From NCBI RefSeq assembly GCF_000003195.3, contig NC_012877.2:24509838-24573837 (forward strand): a stretch of DNA of 64,000 nucleotides. The letters are read 5' to 3'. This DNA comes from Sorghum bicolor (lineage: Eukaryota > Streptophyta > Magnoliopsida > Poales > Poaceae). A program made the position numbers and the translations under genes. Within the stretch, counting starts at the first letter, position 1, and each line of letters begins with the position of its first letter. Shown here one piece after another: positions 11,853-22,120 of the stretch. The notes beneath the pieces were generated by a model. The model did not search any database. It was not told the DNA's origin and saw only the letters and a program-made list of their open reading frames with translations.

Positions 11853-14234
11853 TGTAACATCTTGAATATGTTTATTGCGTTAGAAGTGTAAAGTGACAAA
11901 ATAATAATAATTGTAATTTTATCCATCACTCAAATGAATGATCAGAGATTTTAGATGCGTAGAGCTCGTCGAATGCTTTCAGTTGCACTACTCATATGTA
12001 TTGTTTGGAATTTGGATCATGGAGATATAAATTTCGGAAGTTTTAAGAAAGAAAAAATAAACAGGTAGCGTTACGCTACAGTGCCGCGCCACTACAGTAC
12101 CCGTGGTGGCCTTTTATATCCTCCTCTAAGGCCTTTAGGTTTCGTCCATAGCTTTTCATATTCAGGATAAAAAAAGAGGAGAGGGGAGAAAAGAGAAAGG
12201 AGTAGAGGGAAGGGGAGAATAGGGCCTAGGGTTTTGCCGCCGCCGTTGCCGCCGCCGCCGTCGGTCATCCGTGGTGGTCGTTCTTCCTCCCGTGGCGTAG
12301 ATCGGAATAACAAGGCTTTTGTGGCGGCAAGGATCGTGGCGAGTTGGATCGGAGATGATGGAAAGGTGAAGAGGCGGAGAAGAAGGAGTAGACGCCGAGA
12401 GTTTTGGCGTCGTGCTCGCTGTGGTTCTCTAGGTGAGAAGCCAAATATTAATCCCCTTCATCTGATCAAGTTTTGCGGATTAAATCGCTTATTTGGGATT
12501 GGGTTTAGTGGAGAAATTCTCGAAGTCATTTACGTTCATGTTCTGAAATTCTTGTCAGACTGAGCAGTCCGTGTTCATCGTAATGTTAGAGCATTTTAGA
12601 GTCTTTAATAATTTTTGGGTCTGTGGACAAAGTTGTAGAGGACTTCAATATATTTCTTTGGACGCCAAGAACTCTGTCATAGCAGTTATAATTTGTGAGA
12701 TATCGAGTTTTCAATCTGACTGGTTTCCAGTGACGAAAATCTGGACAGTTTTGGATCTAAGCAGTTTCTGACCCTGTTAATGAAATAATTAGGTCTTTGA
12801 TTATTAACAAAGGTTTTAGGATTTTTGTTAAGCTTTCTAGATTGGTAAAGTTTGTAACTTTTTAATAAGTATATCTCCTGTTATGAATTTTTGAGGTTTG
12901 ATGTTCTGCTTTGAAGGTCAGAAATATTCAGTTGTGTTCTATGGTTAATTATACCATCTTGCAGATCTTTGATGCAAAACCTTACAATAAAAAAGTTGTA
13001 TATAACAGAGTTTTACATGATTTGATAAATTGTGGTAATTTTTGGATGAGTATTCTGAAGTATATGAAAAAGAGAAGAGTCGGTGCTGCTGTCTTGATCG
13101 GTAGCGCAAACGGTAGAGGCTTGAATGTCGGGTTTGGGGCGCTTTAGTGCGTATTTGTTCTTACTCTTGCTTGTATGTTGGTGTATGTACTAATTAGTAT
13201 TTGTGATCAGGTGGTAGCACTTCGGAATATTGCTAGTGCTTTTGTTCTCCTTCGGTAAAGAGGCAAGTGAATGTAGCGGTGGTTTGCTACCGTTTTGGCT
13301 TGTTATTTTTATCACCTACAGTTTATTGTCTATAAGAATGTCACCTCTCTCATATCTAAAATTTATGATTTGGGTATATTTAGTCTTAGTTAAATTATGG
13401 TCTTATTTAAGTACTTATGGTGATGGTATTATTTTATATTGTTATTTGTGGCTAGCCCGCAAACCTGAATTTGAACTTGGAGTATCATTGGTGATTTATT
13501 AATTTTATTGCAACATGCCAAGTGCATTGCATCATTCATTGGCATTGGAAGTTATGTCTTGACCTATGGTCATGACTGTACCGGTACGCAGCTCCACACC
13601 TATGATCATGGGATGCAGCTCCACACCTTGTTGGGTGTGCAGGCAGGAGACATATGCATTGCATTCATATACATTCACGAGAAGTATGTTATTGAAGGGA
13701 TTTTATCTACGTTATTATGAAGCTCTGTATTATTGGCTATGTTCCAAATTGGAAGACTGTTACATTAGTATGATATTTTGTCAATTGGGAACATCATATT
13801 AAATTGATGTTAATTCAAATTGTGGTTTAAATAGCTTGTCAAAACAAGTTCGCTTGCTGAGATGTTTCATCTCACCCTTGCTTTACTCAATCCAGGTACT
13901 TGATGCTTACTTGGAAGGGAAGGGAATTAGCTGCACGTCACACACTTATTCATTTAGAGACCTTGTGTTTTAATAAATAATAATTTGGTTTGCTTATTGG
14001 TTTTGAAGGCGGTTGTTAAAGTGTGGGTGTTAAACTTAATTCTTGTTGAAGTAACTTATTTGCGTTAGGATGTTCATTAATCCTAGTTTGGTATTTCAGT
14101 ATTTTTTATATTTTATTCTTCCGCTTGCTATAAATACAAAGAAGATGCTGCCAAATTGTTTATTGGTTGTGTGCAGCTGTTGTTTGTGTAGTCTAGTAGC
14201 ATCCCGGTGTATTTGTGGTTTTCGGGGTGTTATA
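11853..14234 (+). repeat. 3' LTR of element L
   Basis: 2382 bp direct repeat of 5539-7991, starting TGTAACATCTTG and ending GGTGTTATA. The final base pair differs from the 5' LTR (TATA versus TACA). It lacks the roughly 90-bp segment present in the 5' copy and carries a longer GCC-repeat tract near 12238-12260. Confidence 0.92.
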
Positions 14235-14239
14235 GAATC

Positions 14240-14565
14240 TTTCTGAATAAATGTCTTGATCTTAGGAGCATGATAAATCTCTCAACAAGGGTCTAACTCA
14301 ATTTGAACAAACTCAATACAGAGTAGATAGCTTTTATAATGATAATTAATATTTTCAGTTTTATCAAGCATATACAACACTGAGGATGGTAGCTAGAATT
14401 TTAAAGATTTTCAAATAAATTCTCCAAGCAACAATGATATCAAGAATAAGAAACTCATACTCTACCATCTCACATTCCACAATGACTTTAGTAACACAGA
14501 GTTTTAAAATGATTTTTCAATAATTGCAAGTTTCAGGAAATATCACAAAGTGAGATTAATCATGA
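14240..14565 (-). other. G interior between integrase and element L
   Basis: About 330 bases of non-coding 3' region directly downstream of the integrase frame on the minus strand. I see no motif beyond AT-rich sequence. It joins to 4903-5533 once L is removed. Confidence 0.5.
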
Positions 14566-15830
14566 TTAGAAACATTTTAATCTTTTTAATTTATCATGTC
14601 GAAGACAATATTCTGCATAATCCAAGATATGTGTATGTGTAAAGTATGCAGAGTGTGTACCTGAATCGTGGAGTGGTGTAGTCGAAGTGTGTTTGGCATG
14701 TCGAGGGATCTCCCCCATACTTGTTTTCTTGAATAACGTACCTTCGTCGTTTTGAAGTGTGATAGCTCTGTGGGATGATGAATTGATTACCTTGAATGGT
14801 CCTTCCCATTTACTCCGGAGTTTTCCATGCGCGAAAAGCTTCACCATGGAATAAAAAAGTAATACCTTATCTCCGGGTGTGAACTCCTTCTTCTTGATTC
14901 TCTTGTCATGCCACCTTTTGACTCTTTCTTTGTAGATCTTTGAATTGTGATATGCTTTCTCTCGCCATTCTTCCAATTCTGATAGTTGCATTCTTCAATG
15001 ATTTCCAGTGACATCTATGTCCATATTCCATCTTCTTATGGCCCGGTGTGCTTTGAACTCTAGTTCAACAGGTAGGTGACAAGTCTTGCCGTACACCAAT
15101 TGGTATGGAGACATTCCAATTGGGGTCTTGTATGCTGTCCGGTATGCCCAGAGTGCATCGGGTAACTTGTCTTTCCATGCCGTTCCCATTTCATTCACTG
15201 TCTTCTGAAGAATATTCTTGATTTGCTTGTTGGAAGTCTCTGCTTGGCCACTTGTCTATGGATGATAGGGGGTAGCAACGTTGTGACGGATTCCATATTT
15301 TGATAGATATTGCTTGAAGCGTTTGTCGATGAAGTGTGCTCCTCCATCACTTATCACTACTCTGGGAACTCCAAATCTTGGAAATATAATTTCTTCAAAC
15401 ATCCTCTTTGAACTGATGTTGTCGGCATGCTTGCAAGGTAATGCCTCTACCCACTTGGAGACGTAGTCAACTGCTACCAAGATGATCTCACACTTCTTTG
15501 ATGGGGAAATGGACCCATGTATTCTATTCCTCAGACATCAAAGAGCTCAATCTGAAGGTTGTTGGTGAGTGGCATGGCATCCCTTGTGTTTATGTTTCTG
15601 TACCTTTGACATGGCCCATATCTTCTGATATATTGCTTCGTGTCTTCATACATTGTAGGCCAGTAGAATCCACATTGCTAGATCTTTGAACGTGTACGGA
15701 ATGCTCCATAATGACCTCCATATGGTGATGAATGACATCTGTCGATGATCTTCTAGCCTTCCTCCGTGGTCACACATGTCCTGAGTAAGCCATCAGCGCA
15801 TACTCGGAAGAGGTATGACTCATCCATATA
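14566..15830 (-). pseudogene. G integrase (decayed)
   Basis: This is the integrase part of the G polyprotein, which would insert the DNA copy into chromosomes. Reading on the minus strand: an HHCC-like zinc region (about 15650-15800, GGHYG...FYWPTMY), the catalytic core with [13 protein letters not shown] (about 15430-15480) and ISDGGAHF (about 15335-15355), then [13 protein letters not shown] (about 15110-15160) and a C-terminal domain with HGKLRSKWEGPF (about 14795-14830). In-frame stops interrupt it, for example just after the core TPYHP (about 15255) and after position 14995. The 141-residue terminal piece is open. No chromodomain is visible, consistent with Athila and not with chromoviruses. 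Confidence 0.88.
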
Positions 15831-17763
15831 TGTCAACGACTTTCTTGAATAAGCTTCTTCTTGTTTGCTCCTGGTGGTACATACCCTGAAACCATAAAAT
15901 TAACAATATCTGCATACCAGGGGTCAGACTTGTTAATCCCGTAGAGCATGTCGTCCCGGAGTGAATCATTGATGGGGGTTTCCTGTGGACTCTTAAAATA
16001 TATTCTAGACAAGTGATCAGCAATAGAATTTTCTACTCTCTTTTTATCTTTTATTTCTAAGTCAAATTCTTGAAGTAATGAGATCCATCGAATCAGGCAA
16101 GGTTTAGCATCTTTTTTAGTGAGCAAATATTTTAGTGCAGCATCATCAGTGTAAACAATTATTTTAGCTCCAACTAAATAAGATCTAAATTTATCAATGG
16201 CAAAGACAACAACCAGAAGCTCTTTTTTAGTGGTTGCATAATTAAGTTGAGCTCCTGTCAAAGTTTTACAGGCATAAGCGATTGCATGATGCTTCTTATT
16301 TTTAGTTTGTCCCAAAACTGCCCCCACAGCATAATCACTAGCATCACACATAATTTCAAAAGGCAATGACTAATCAGTGGGTTGAATGATTGGTGCAGAG
16401 ATGAGTGCATTCGTTAATAAATTGAAAGATGTTAGACATGCATCATCAAATTCGAAACGACCATCCTTGGCTACCAAAAGAGTAAGTGGTCTAGCAATGA
16501 ATGAAAAATCTTTTATGAATCTACGATAAAAACCAGCATGGCCAAGAAAGCTTCGAATTCCTTTTATATTCACAAGTGGAGGTCGTTGTTCAATTACTTC
16601 AATTTTAGCTTTGTCTACCTCAATACCTCTTTCAGACACTAGGAGTCCCAGCACTATTCCTTCCCTAACCATGAAATGACATTTTCCCAATTAAGGACTA
16701 AGTGCCTTTCTTCACATCTTTGCAAAACCTTGTCTAAGTTTTCAAGACAACTATCAAAAGTTTTTCCATAAACAGAGAAGTCATCCATGAAAACATCCAT
16801 AATCTCTTCAATCATATTAGAAAATATAGACATCATGCATATTTGAAAAGAAGCTGGTGCATTACATAACCCAAAAGACATTCTACGGTAAGCATAAGTT
16901 CCGTATGGTCATGCAAAAGTGGTTTTGCTTTGATCATCGGGATGGATCGGGATCTGGTGATACCCTAAATATCCAGCATAAGTTCCGTATGGGCATGTAA
17001 AACTGGTTTTGCTTTGATCATCGGGATGGATCGGGATCTGGTGATACCCTGAATATCCATCTAAGAAACAGAAGAACGAATGGTTCGCTAATTGCTCTAG
17101 CATCTCATCTATGAAAGGTAAAGGAAAATGATCCTTTCTCGTGGCTTTGTTTAGTTAACTATAGTCTATGCACATCCGCCACCCTGTGACGGTGCGCTGC
17201 GGAATTAGCTCGTTCTTTTCCTTCATAATAACAGTCATGCCTCCCTTTTTAGGCACAACTTGAACTGGGCTCACCCACTCACTGTGTGGCACAGGATATA
17301 TAATCCCTGCATGCAACAACTTTATAACTTCCTTTTTAACTACCTCTCTCATCGTGTTGTTAAGTCTACATTGGGGTTCTCGAGAAGGTGAAACAGAAGG
17401 ATCTGTTGGAATACGATGGGTACAAATCATAGGACTGATTCCTGTAAGATCTTGGAGTGAGTAGCCGAAAACTGAGTGATGTTTCTCAAGAATGGTCATC
17501 AATCGCAGAGTTTGCTCCTGAGTGAGTTTATCACTAATGACCACAGGAAACTCTGGATTATTGTTTAGGAAAGCATAGATAAGACCGGGTGGTAAAGTTT
17601 TAAGCTCTATGGGAGGTCTAGGTGTTTCTGCAAACTCAACTAAGGGTTCAGGTTCAGAAGGTTCAGCTTCTTCTTCTGTGAAGAAAGGAATTTCGTCTTC
17701 TAAGTCTAGTTCATCCAAAAGCTCTAGAGATGCAGCCTTTACGTCCTCCATAGGACCAGGCAA
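15831..17763 (-). pseudogene. G reverse transcriptase and RNase H (decayed, with an internal duplication)
   Basis: The N-terminal part is acidic, then RT begins near KKEVIKLLHAGIIYPVP (about 17310-17350). Landmarks are SFGLCNAPASFQ (about 16845-16881), the catalytic FMDDFSVYG (about 16765-16795), SFLGHAGFYRRFIKDFS (about 16510-16560), RNase H start [13 protein letters not shown] (about 16320-16360), [11 protein letters not shown] (about 16130-16165) and DHLSR. Stops occur at about 17155, 16910 and 16367. An 84-bp tandem duplication (16891-16974 and 16975-17057) repeats 28 codons around GYHQIPIHPDDQSKT. These lesions would block a working enzyme. Confidence 0.9.
16891..17057 (-). repeat. 84-bp tandem duplication within the G RT gene
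   Basis: Two adjacent copies start with AGCATAAGTTCCGTATG at 16891 and 16975, differing at a handful of bases. The period of 84 keeps the reading frame and doubles a 28-residue block between the RT fingers/palm motifs and the catalytic FMDD. Confidence 0.85.
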
Positions 17764-17799
17764 AAGATATGACTCGGCCTTATTATTTAAGGAGTGTGA

Positions 17800-19107
17800 A
17801 ATTGTTATTAGAAATTAAAAAGTTTTCCCAAAAGAAATGTGTAGCTTTCCAGTATGACCTTCATAAAGGAGTCTTCTAAAAGGTTGTCCTATCAACAGGT
17901 CGAAGTCCCATGTATCAAAGATATAGAAGTTTAAATGAACCATGGAGCCTTCTACCGTAAGAGGTAGGACATTAATAATTCCAAGACTGGGGACTAATCA
18001 TCGTGAAGATTCCTTTATGACCTTTGTTGTGGGGGTTAAGACAAGATTTTTAAATAATTTAAGTGCAAAAGTTTCAGACATGATGTTGATCCCCACAACA
18101 GGATTATAGAGAGCATCAAATCGATCAGAATCATAAGCACAACATATAGTTATAGAGGGTGTGTCCAGACGGATCACCTCAGAGGAAAGCTCTGATTCCT
18201 CCAACCACTCGCTACTCATGACTGAGATAAGCTCTCTCAATTGATGTTCAGTTGGTAAACAAATGCTAAAATGGCCGTTTTGGGGTCTGTTAGTAGAATG
18301 GTAGTTTGAATTGTTTCCAAAATCGGCAAAAAGATCAGATTCTATATCCAGCATGAAATCCGGTGGTGGAATTTCTTCCTTTTGTGGCTCAGAACTTGGG
18401 ATAGCTAAAGTAGATGGAGAATTTGGCAGAGTGTCTACTTCAGCTTCGTGGGTTTCATCATGAGGGGTATTATCCATCTCAGCTTCTAGGATTCTATCTA
18501 AGATCACTCTAGCATCATCAGTAGGGATACGAAAGAAAGAACCTCTAGACATTGTATGTAGCATTTGTTTGTGATCTTTTTGAAGACCTTGAAAAAAGTG
18601 AAACAAAAGAACATGGTCTTCAAGATTAAGGTTTGGACCATATTCTAAAAGACCAGAAAAACGTTTCTAGGATTTTCCCAAAGTTTCATTATCTTTTTGT
18701 TTAAAAGATAGGACTTCGAGTCTAAGGTCACCGATACGGTCGAGGGAATAAAAATCTAGACAAAAGCTGGCTCGTAAAACTCCCGATTCACCTTGTTGAC
18801 TTACCTTCTGACTGTACCATTGTCTAGCTTCTCCCCTTAAAGAAAAAGGAAAAAGCTTTCAACATAAAGTTTTATCAGAAATGCCTTCAATGCGAAGACA
18901 ATCACATGTTTGCTCAAAATCTCTAATATGAAGGTAAGGGTTTTCGTCTTCCTTTCCTGAAAAAGATAGGTTTTGAATCATAGCAATCAACCTAGAACTT
19001 AACCTATACTGGGTTGTTTGGATAGGCTGTGATGACTCCCATGGTAAAAGGTCAGTTACCGAAGGTATTGCAGATTGATAGATCGATTTGGAATCTTGGT
19101 TTTCCAT
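17800..19107 (-). pseudogene. G gag and protease-like region (decayed)
   Basis: The minus-strand start MENQDSK is at 19105-19107. The capsid-like part contains SFSGKEDENPYLHIRDFEQ (about 18905-18965) and, after two in-frame stops (near 18859 and 18667), FHFFQGLQKDHKQ and SRGSFF (about 18540-18600). A protease-like stretch follows (about 18020-18180), but where retropepsins have Asp-Thr/Ser-Gly this copy reads NPVVGINIMSE (about 18080-18110). A later LLIGQPF (about 17895) fits the second retropepsin motif. So the fold may be related while the catalytic Asp is not apparent. Confidence 0.78.
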
Positions 19108-19212
19108 AAGGTAAGAATAAAGAAAATAAAGAATATAAAAAGATAAGAAAAGATAAAAGTATAGATACAAGCTAGTACTAAGACTCAAGGTTATCTCAGC
19201 AAACCGTCTTTC

Positions 19213-19230
19213 TCCCCGGCAACGGCGCCA
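19213..19230 (-). other. Primer binding site of element G (tRNA-Asp)
   Basis: The minus strand reads TGGCGCCGTTGCCGGGGA, complementary to the 3' end of plant tRNA-Asp. It lies 8 bases after the 5' LTR end and is perfect over 18 bases. Confidence 0.9.
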
Positions 19231-19238
19231 GAAATGCT

Positions 19239-20428
19239 TGTTGATATTTGGGAACACAATAAGGAATTGATCCGCAAGCGCACGGATATCGGTGAGCACT
19301 TCACCCGGGATGTTATCCAGAGTATCGTATTTATATTTTTACCACTAGGAGAAAGAGTGCATCTGACTAACCCAGTCTATTACTACTAACCTTTACGCTA
19401 CAAAGAATGTTTCTTGATGTGAGTGATATAGAGAGAAGACTACAACCGTAATCTCTTTCTAACCTTGGTAAGGATGATCTACTGTTCTATTAGGGTACCT
19501 TACAGAATCTAGACACCACAGAGGATGTTCAACCCGCACCTATAAACCCTATCCTTCCTGCTAACGAGATATGGTCTGCAAAGGTAACTCGGAAATGTCA
19601 CGTTCCTCGCTACTACCACGGTCCAGCTAGTCAGGGAATATCTATGAGTATCCTAGCCCAAACACCACGTCTACGCTACAAATGATTACTCTAAACTCTA
19701 CGCGAAGAGATTAAAGTAAACTCATAAACCAAAGAACAATAAAACAAGCTTTAGAAGTCGAAATACTGAAGAATCCTAGGAGCAAGCTTCGGGTTAGGAG
19801 AACTTGATCCCACAGGTACAACCTCGGAGTAGACACCGACAGGCCGGGCTTCCTCCGATCTACACCTCCACTCTATCTCTCTCAATCTAGTAGAAACTAA
19901 AAGATCTAATTCTACTCACATTGGTTGCTAAGCCCTAAGTCTAATTAGAGGAGAGGTATTCCTTCGAGGGCTCCTCTCAACTCTATGATGACTTGTCTCG
20001 TCCAGGGGCCAGGGGGTCTGCTTTTATAGTCCCCTCAGGTGAACGTGGGCCGTTGGATCAAACCGACATTGATTGAATGGTTATCCTTGATCCTTTAGGT
20101 CGGTGGAACGTGATCCGCGAGTTTGGACGTGATTGGGCAGAACTCTTGGGCGGCCGCCCTGCCCCCGAGCCGATCGCCTTCTCGTTCATTCCCGTGGCTT
20201 CTGGAGTCTTCTAGATGGTAGAAAATTGCACGGTGCATTAATATCTCTATGTAATCCCGACATGTGGGCATTTCTTCCCTATTTCCTGATAACCCCCTGT
20301 AGAAACAGATAAACAACAAAACTCGTATAATTCTGTCAGATCAAACCCTAATTCTAGGTCTTGTTTGTGTATTGATCCTTTCTCTTTTTTATTTGTTAGT
20401 TAAAATTGATACTTAAGAACCGTCAACA
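19239..20428 (-). repeat. 5' LTR of element G
   Basis: 1190 bp. It starts on the minus strand at 20428 (TGTTGACGGTTCTTAAG) and ends at 19239 before the primer site. The minus-strand TATA box is ACTATAAAAG at about 20021-20030, preceded by the conserved ATCCAACGGCCCACG / GACATTGATTGAA block shared with the other LTRs of the window. Confidence 0.92.
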
Positions 20429-20433
20429 AGTAC

Positions 20434-20468
20434 TAAGACAAAATCAGCTTCCAAACTTCTATTCTTGG
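20434..20468 (-). other. Short F interior piece between G and H
   Basis: Only 35 bases of F separate the G insertion from the H insertion. The last five (20464-20468, CTTGG) are the left TSD of element H; F resumes after the matching CTTGG at 51317-51321. Confidence 0.85.
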
Positions 20469-22120
20469 TGTTGGGTATTCTTAACGTCATTACCAAAAGT
20501 GGACTTAGTTTTCTAATTCTGATAACGGCGCCAAAAATGCCAAACCTATCCCTCATACCACTTAAGCCAAGTTGTCATTCCCAGCATGATATGAGAGACG
20601 CGGTATGAAATATGCAATTGCTCATCTAAAAAAATAATAAATGGGATCTGCAAGCGCACAGATTAATACTGATGTAGCATTTTAACCGAAAAGTATTCCA
20701 GGTATCGTTATTTATATTTTTACCACTGGGAAGGGATTAGCAATCATCAATGTTGATTATAGAATGGAATATAAGATTGAGTATCTATCATTGCATATAT
20801 AATTGAGAACAATTATCTATCTCTTTCATGCAGGGATAAGTGTCACATAAAGGATATATAAAGTAATGAATAGTGATAAAGATAATTAATCTAATCAGTA
20901 TAACTTAGCCACATATAAATATGATAAGCACCTCAAATAGATATTCTAGCAAGTCATTAGCATGGAATTAGGATGAACTACAAGAATATTTCCTAAGTTA
21001 TTCTCAACTATACAGTCTAGCATATCATAGTTAGTGCAATTATACTTAGCAATCATTGCGAGACAGGACTACGCCCATGCATAGTGATATTATCAAGGAA
21101 TATGACAAACATCGCAATCTCTCCCCTGTAATAATGTTGCTCTGCCAGCCCAATACACGAGAGGGGGACTATATAAGAATCAATGGAGTTGTCACTACCA
21201 CGAACTACCCTGTGATCTGGCATATAGGGTACAATCGCAGATAAATACGGTATAAACACCACGCCTACACAATATCTATCATTTACCCATGGATCCGATG
21301 GATAAACGCTATACGATCCTAAACATGTATATAAATCCAATCTAACTAAGCAAAGTATATAACTATGATAAACTAAGAACAATATAATTGCGAATATAAA
21401 TAAGTAGAGCAAAGTCATAACCAATATATTGAAGTAGAACAAAGTCATATTCATAATATTGAAGAACAAAGATGAACAATTGAAGAACAATAGAGGATTA
21501 CCAAGAATCTTCTTGACAGATCCGGAAACCTATCAAAGATTGACTCCTTCTAGTTCTAATCATATGTAGCTATGCTAATCTAGATATCTAATTGATGTGG
21601 TGGCTCTAGGCTTGATCAGAGGCTTCTTATCCCTTGATGAATAATGAATTAGGGTTGAGAGGTCCTCTCCTCCAGGGGCCAGGGGGTCTGGTTTTATAGT
21701 CCTTCCAAGTGAATATGGGCCGTCGGATCAAACCGACATTGATTGAACGGTTATCCTTGATCCTTTAGGTCGGTGGAGCGTAATCCCGAAAGAGAGTCCT
21801 GATTGGACTCCAGAGGGGGGTGGGCGCCCTGGTCCCTAGGGCGGGCGCCCTGGGCCAGGCTCCGTTCTGCCTCCGCTTTGTTCCCATGGCTTCTGGAGTC
21901 TTCTAGATGTAAGATAATTGCGCGGCACGTTAATATCTCTATGTAATCCCGACATTTGGGCTTTTCTTCCGTATTTCCTGATAACCCCCTGTAGAAATAG
22001 ACAAACACCAAAACTCGTGGAATTCTGTCAGATAAAACCCTGAGTCTGGATGTTGGTTGCATTTGGATCCCTTTCTTTGTTTATTTGATAATTAAATTTG
22101 ATACTTAAGGACCGTCAACA
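20469..22120 (-). repeat. 3' LTR of element H
   Basis: 1652 bp; the minus-strand start is at 22120 (TGTTGACGGTCCTTAAG) and the end at 20469 (AAGAATACCCAACA). It matches the J and K LTRs closely in order. A minus-strand TATA box (ACTATAAAAC) is at about 21691-21700, with a GC-rich GGGCGCCC pair upstream (about 21815-21855). The U5 end includes a near-copy of the primer-site motif, GGCGCCGTTATCAGA (about 20518-20534), well inside the LTR. Confidence 0.9.

Larger units (their letters stand above)
5539..14234 (+). mobile_element. Element L: large non-autonomous LTR retrotransposon (LARD type)
   Basis: Two long direct repeats (5539-7991 and 11853-14234) start TGTAACATCTTGAAT and end GGGGTGTTACA / GGTGTTATA. 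An initiator-Met primer site follows the 5' LTR and a purine-rich stretch precedes the 3' LTR. The TSD GAATC is exact (5534-5538 and 14235-14239). The 3.9 kb interior has no gag or pol. The LTR ends, the Met primer site and the GACGAATTCTTTTAAGG motif before the 3' LTR resemble chromovirus (Tekay-like) elements; that lineage is an inference. The strand is set by the primer site and purine tract. Confidence 0.9.
3679..20428 (-). mobile_element. Element G: complete but decayed Athila retrotransposon with gag-pol, split by element L
   Basis: Both LTRs (3' at 3679-4902, 5' at 19239-20428), a tRNA-Asp primer site, gag, a protease-like region, RT, RNase H and integrase are present in the Ty3/gypsy order on the minus strand. 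The 5-bp TSD AGTAC is exact (3674-3678 and 20429-20433). Without the nested element L the length is about 8.05 kb. Coding regions carry in-frame stops and a duplication, so it is not autonomous now. The lineage call (Athila) rests on the gag and RT sequence style and the tRNA-Asp primer site. Confidence 0.9.
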
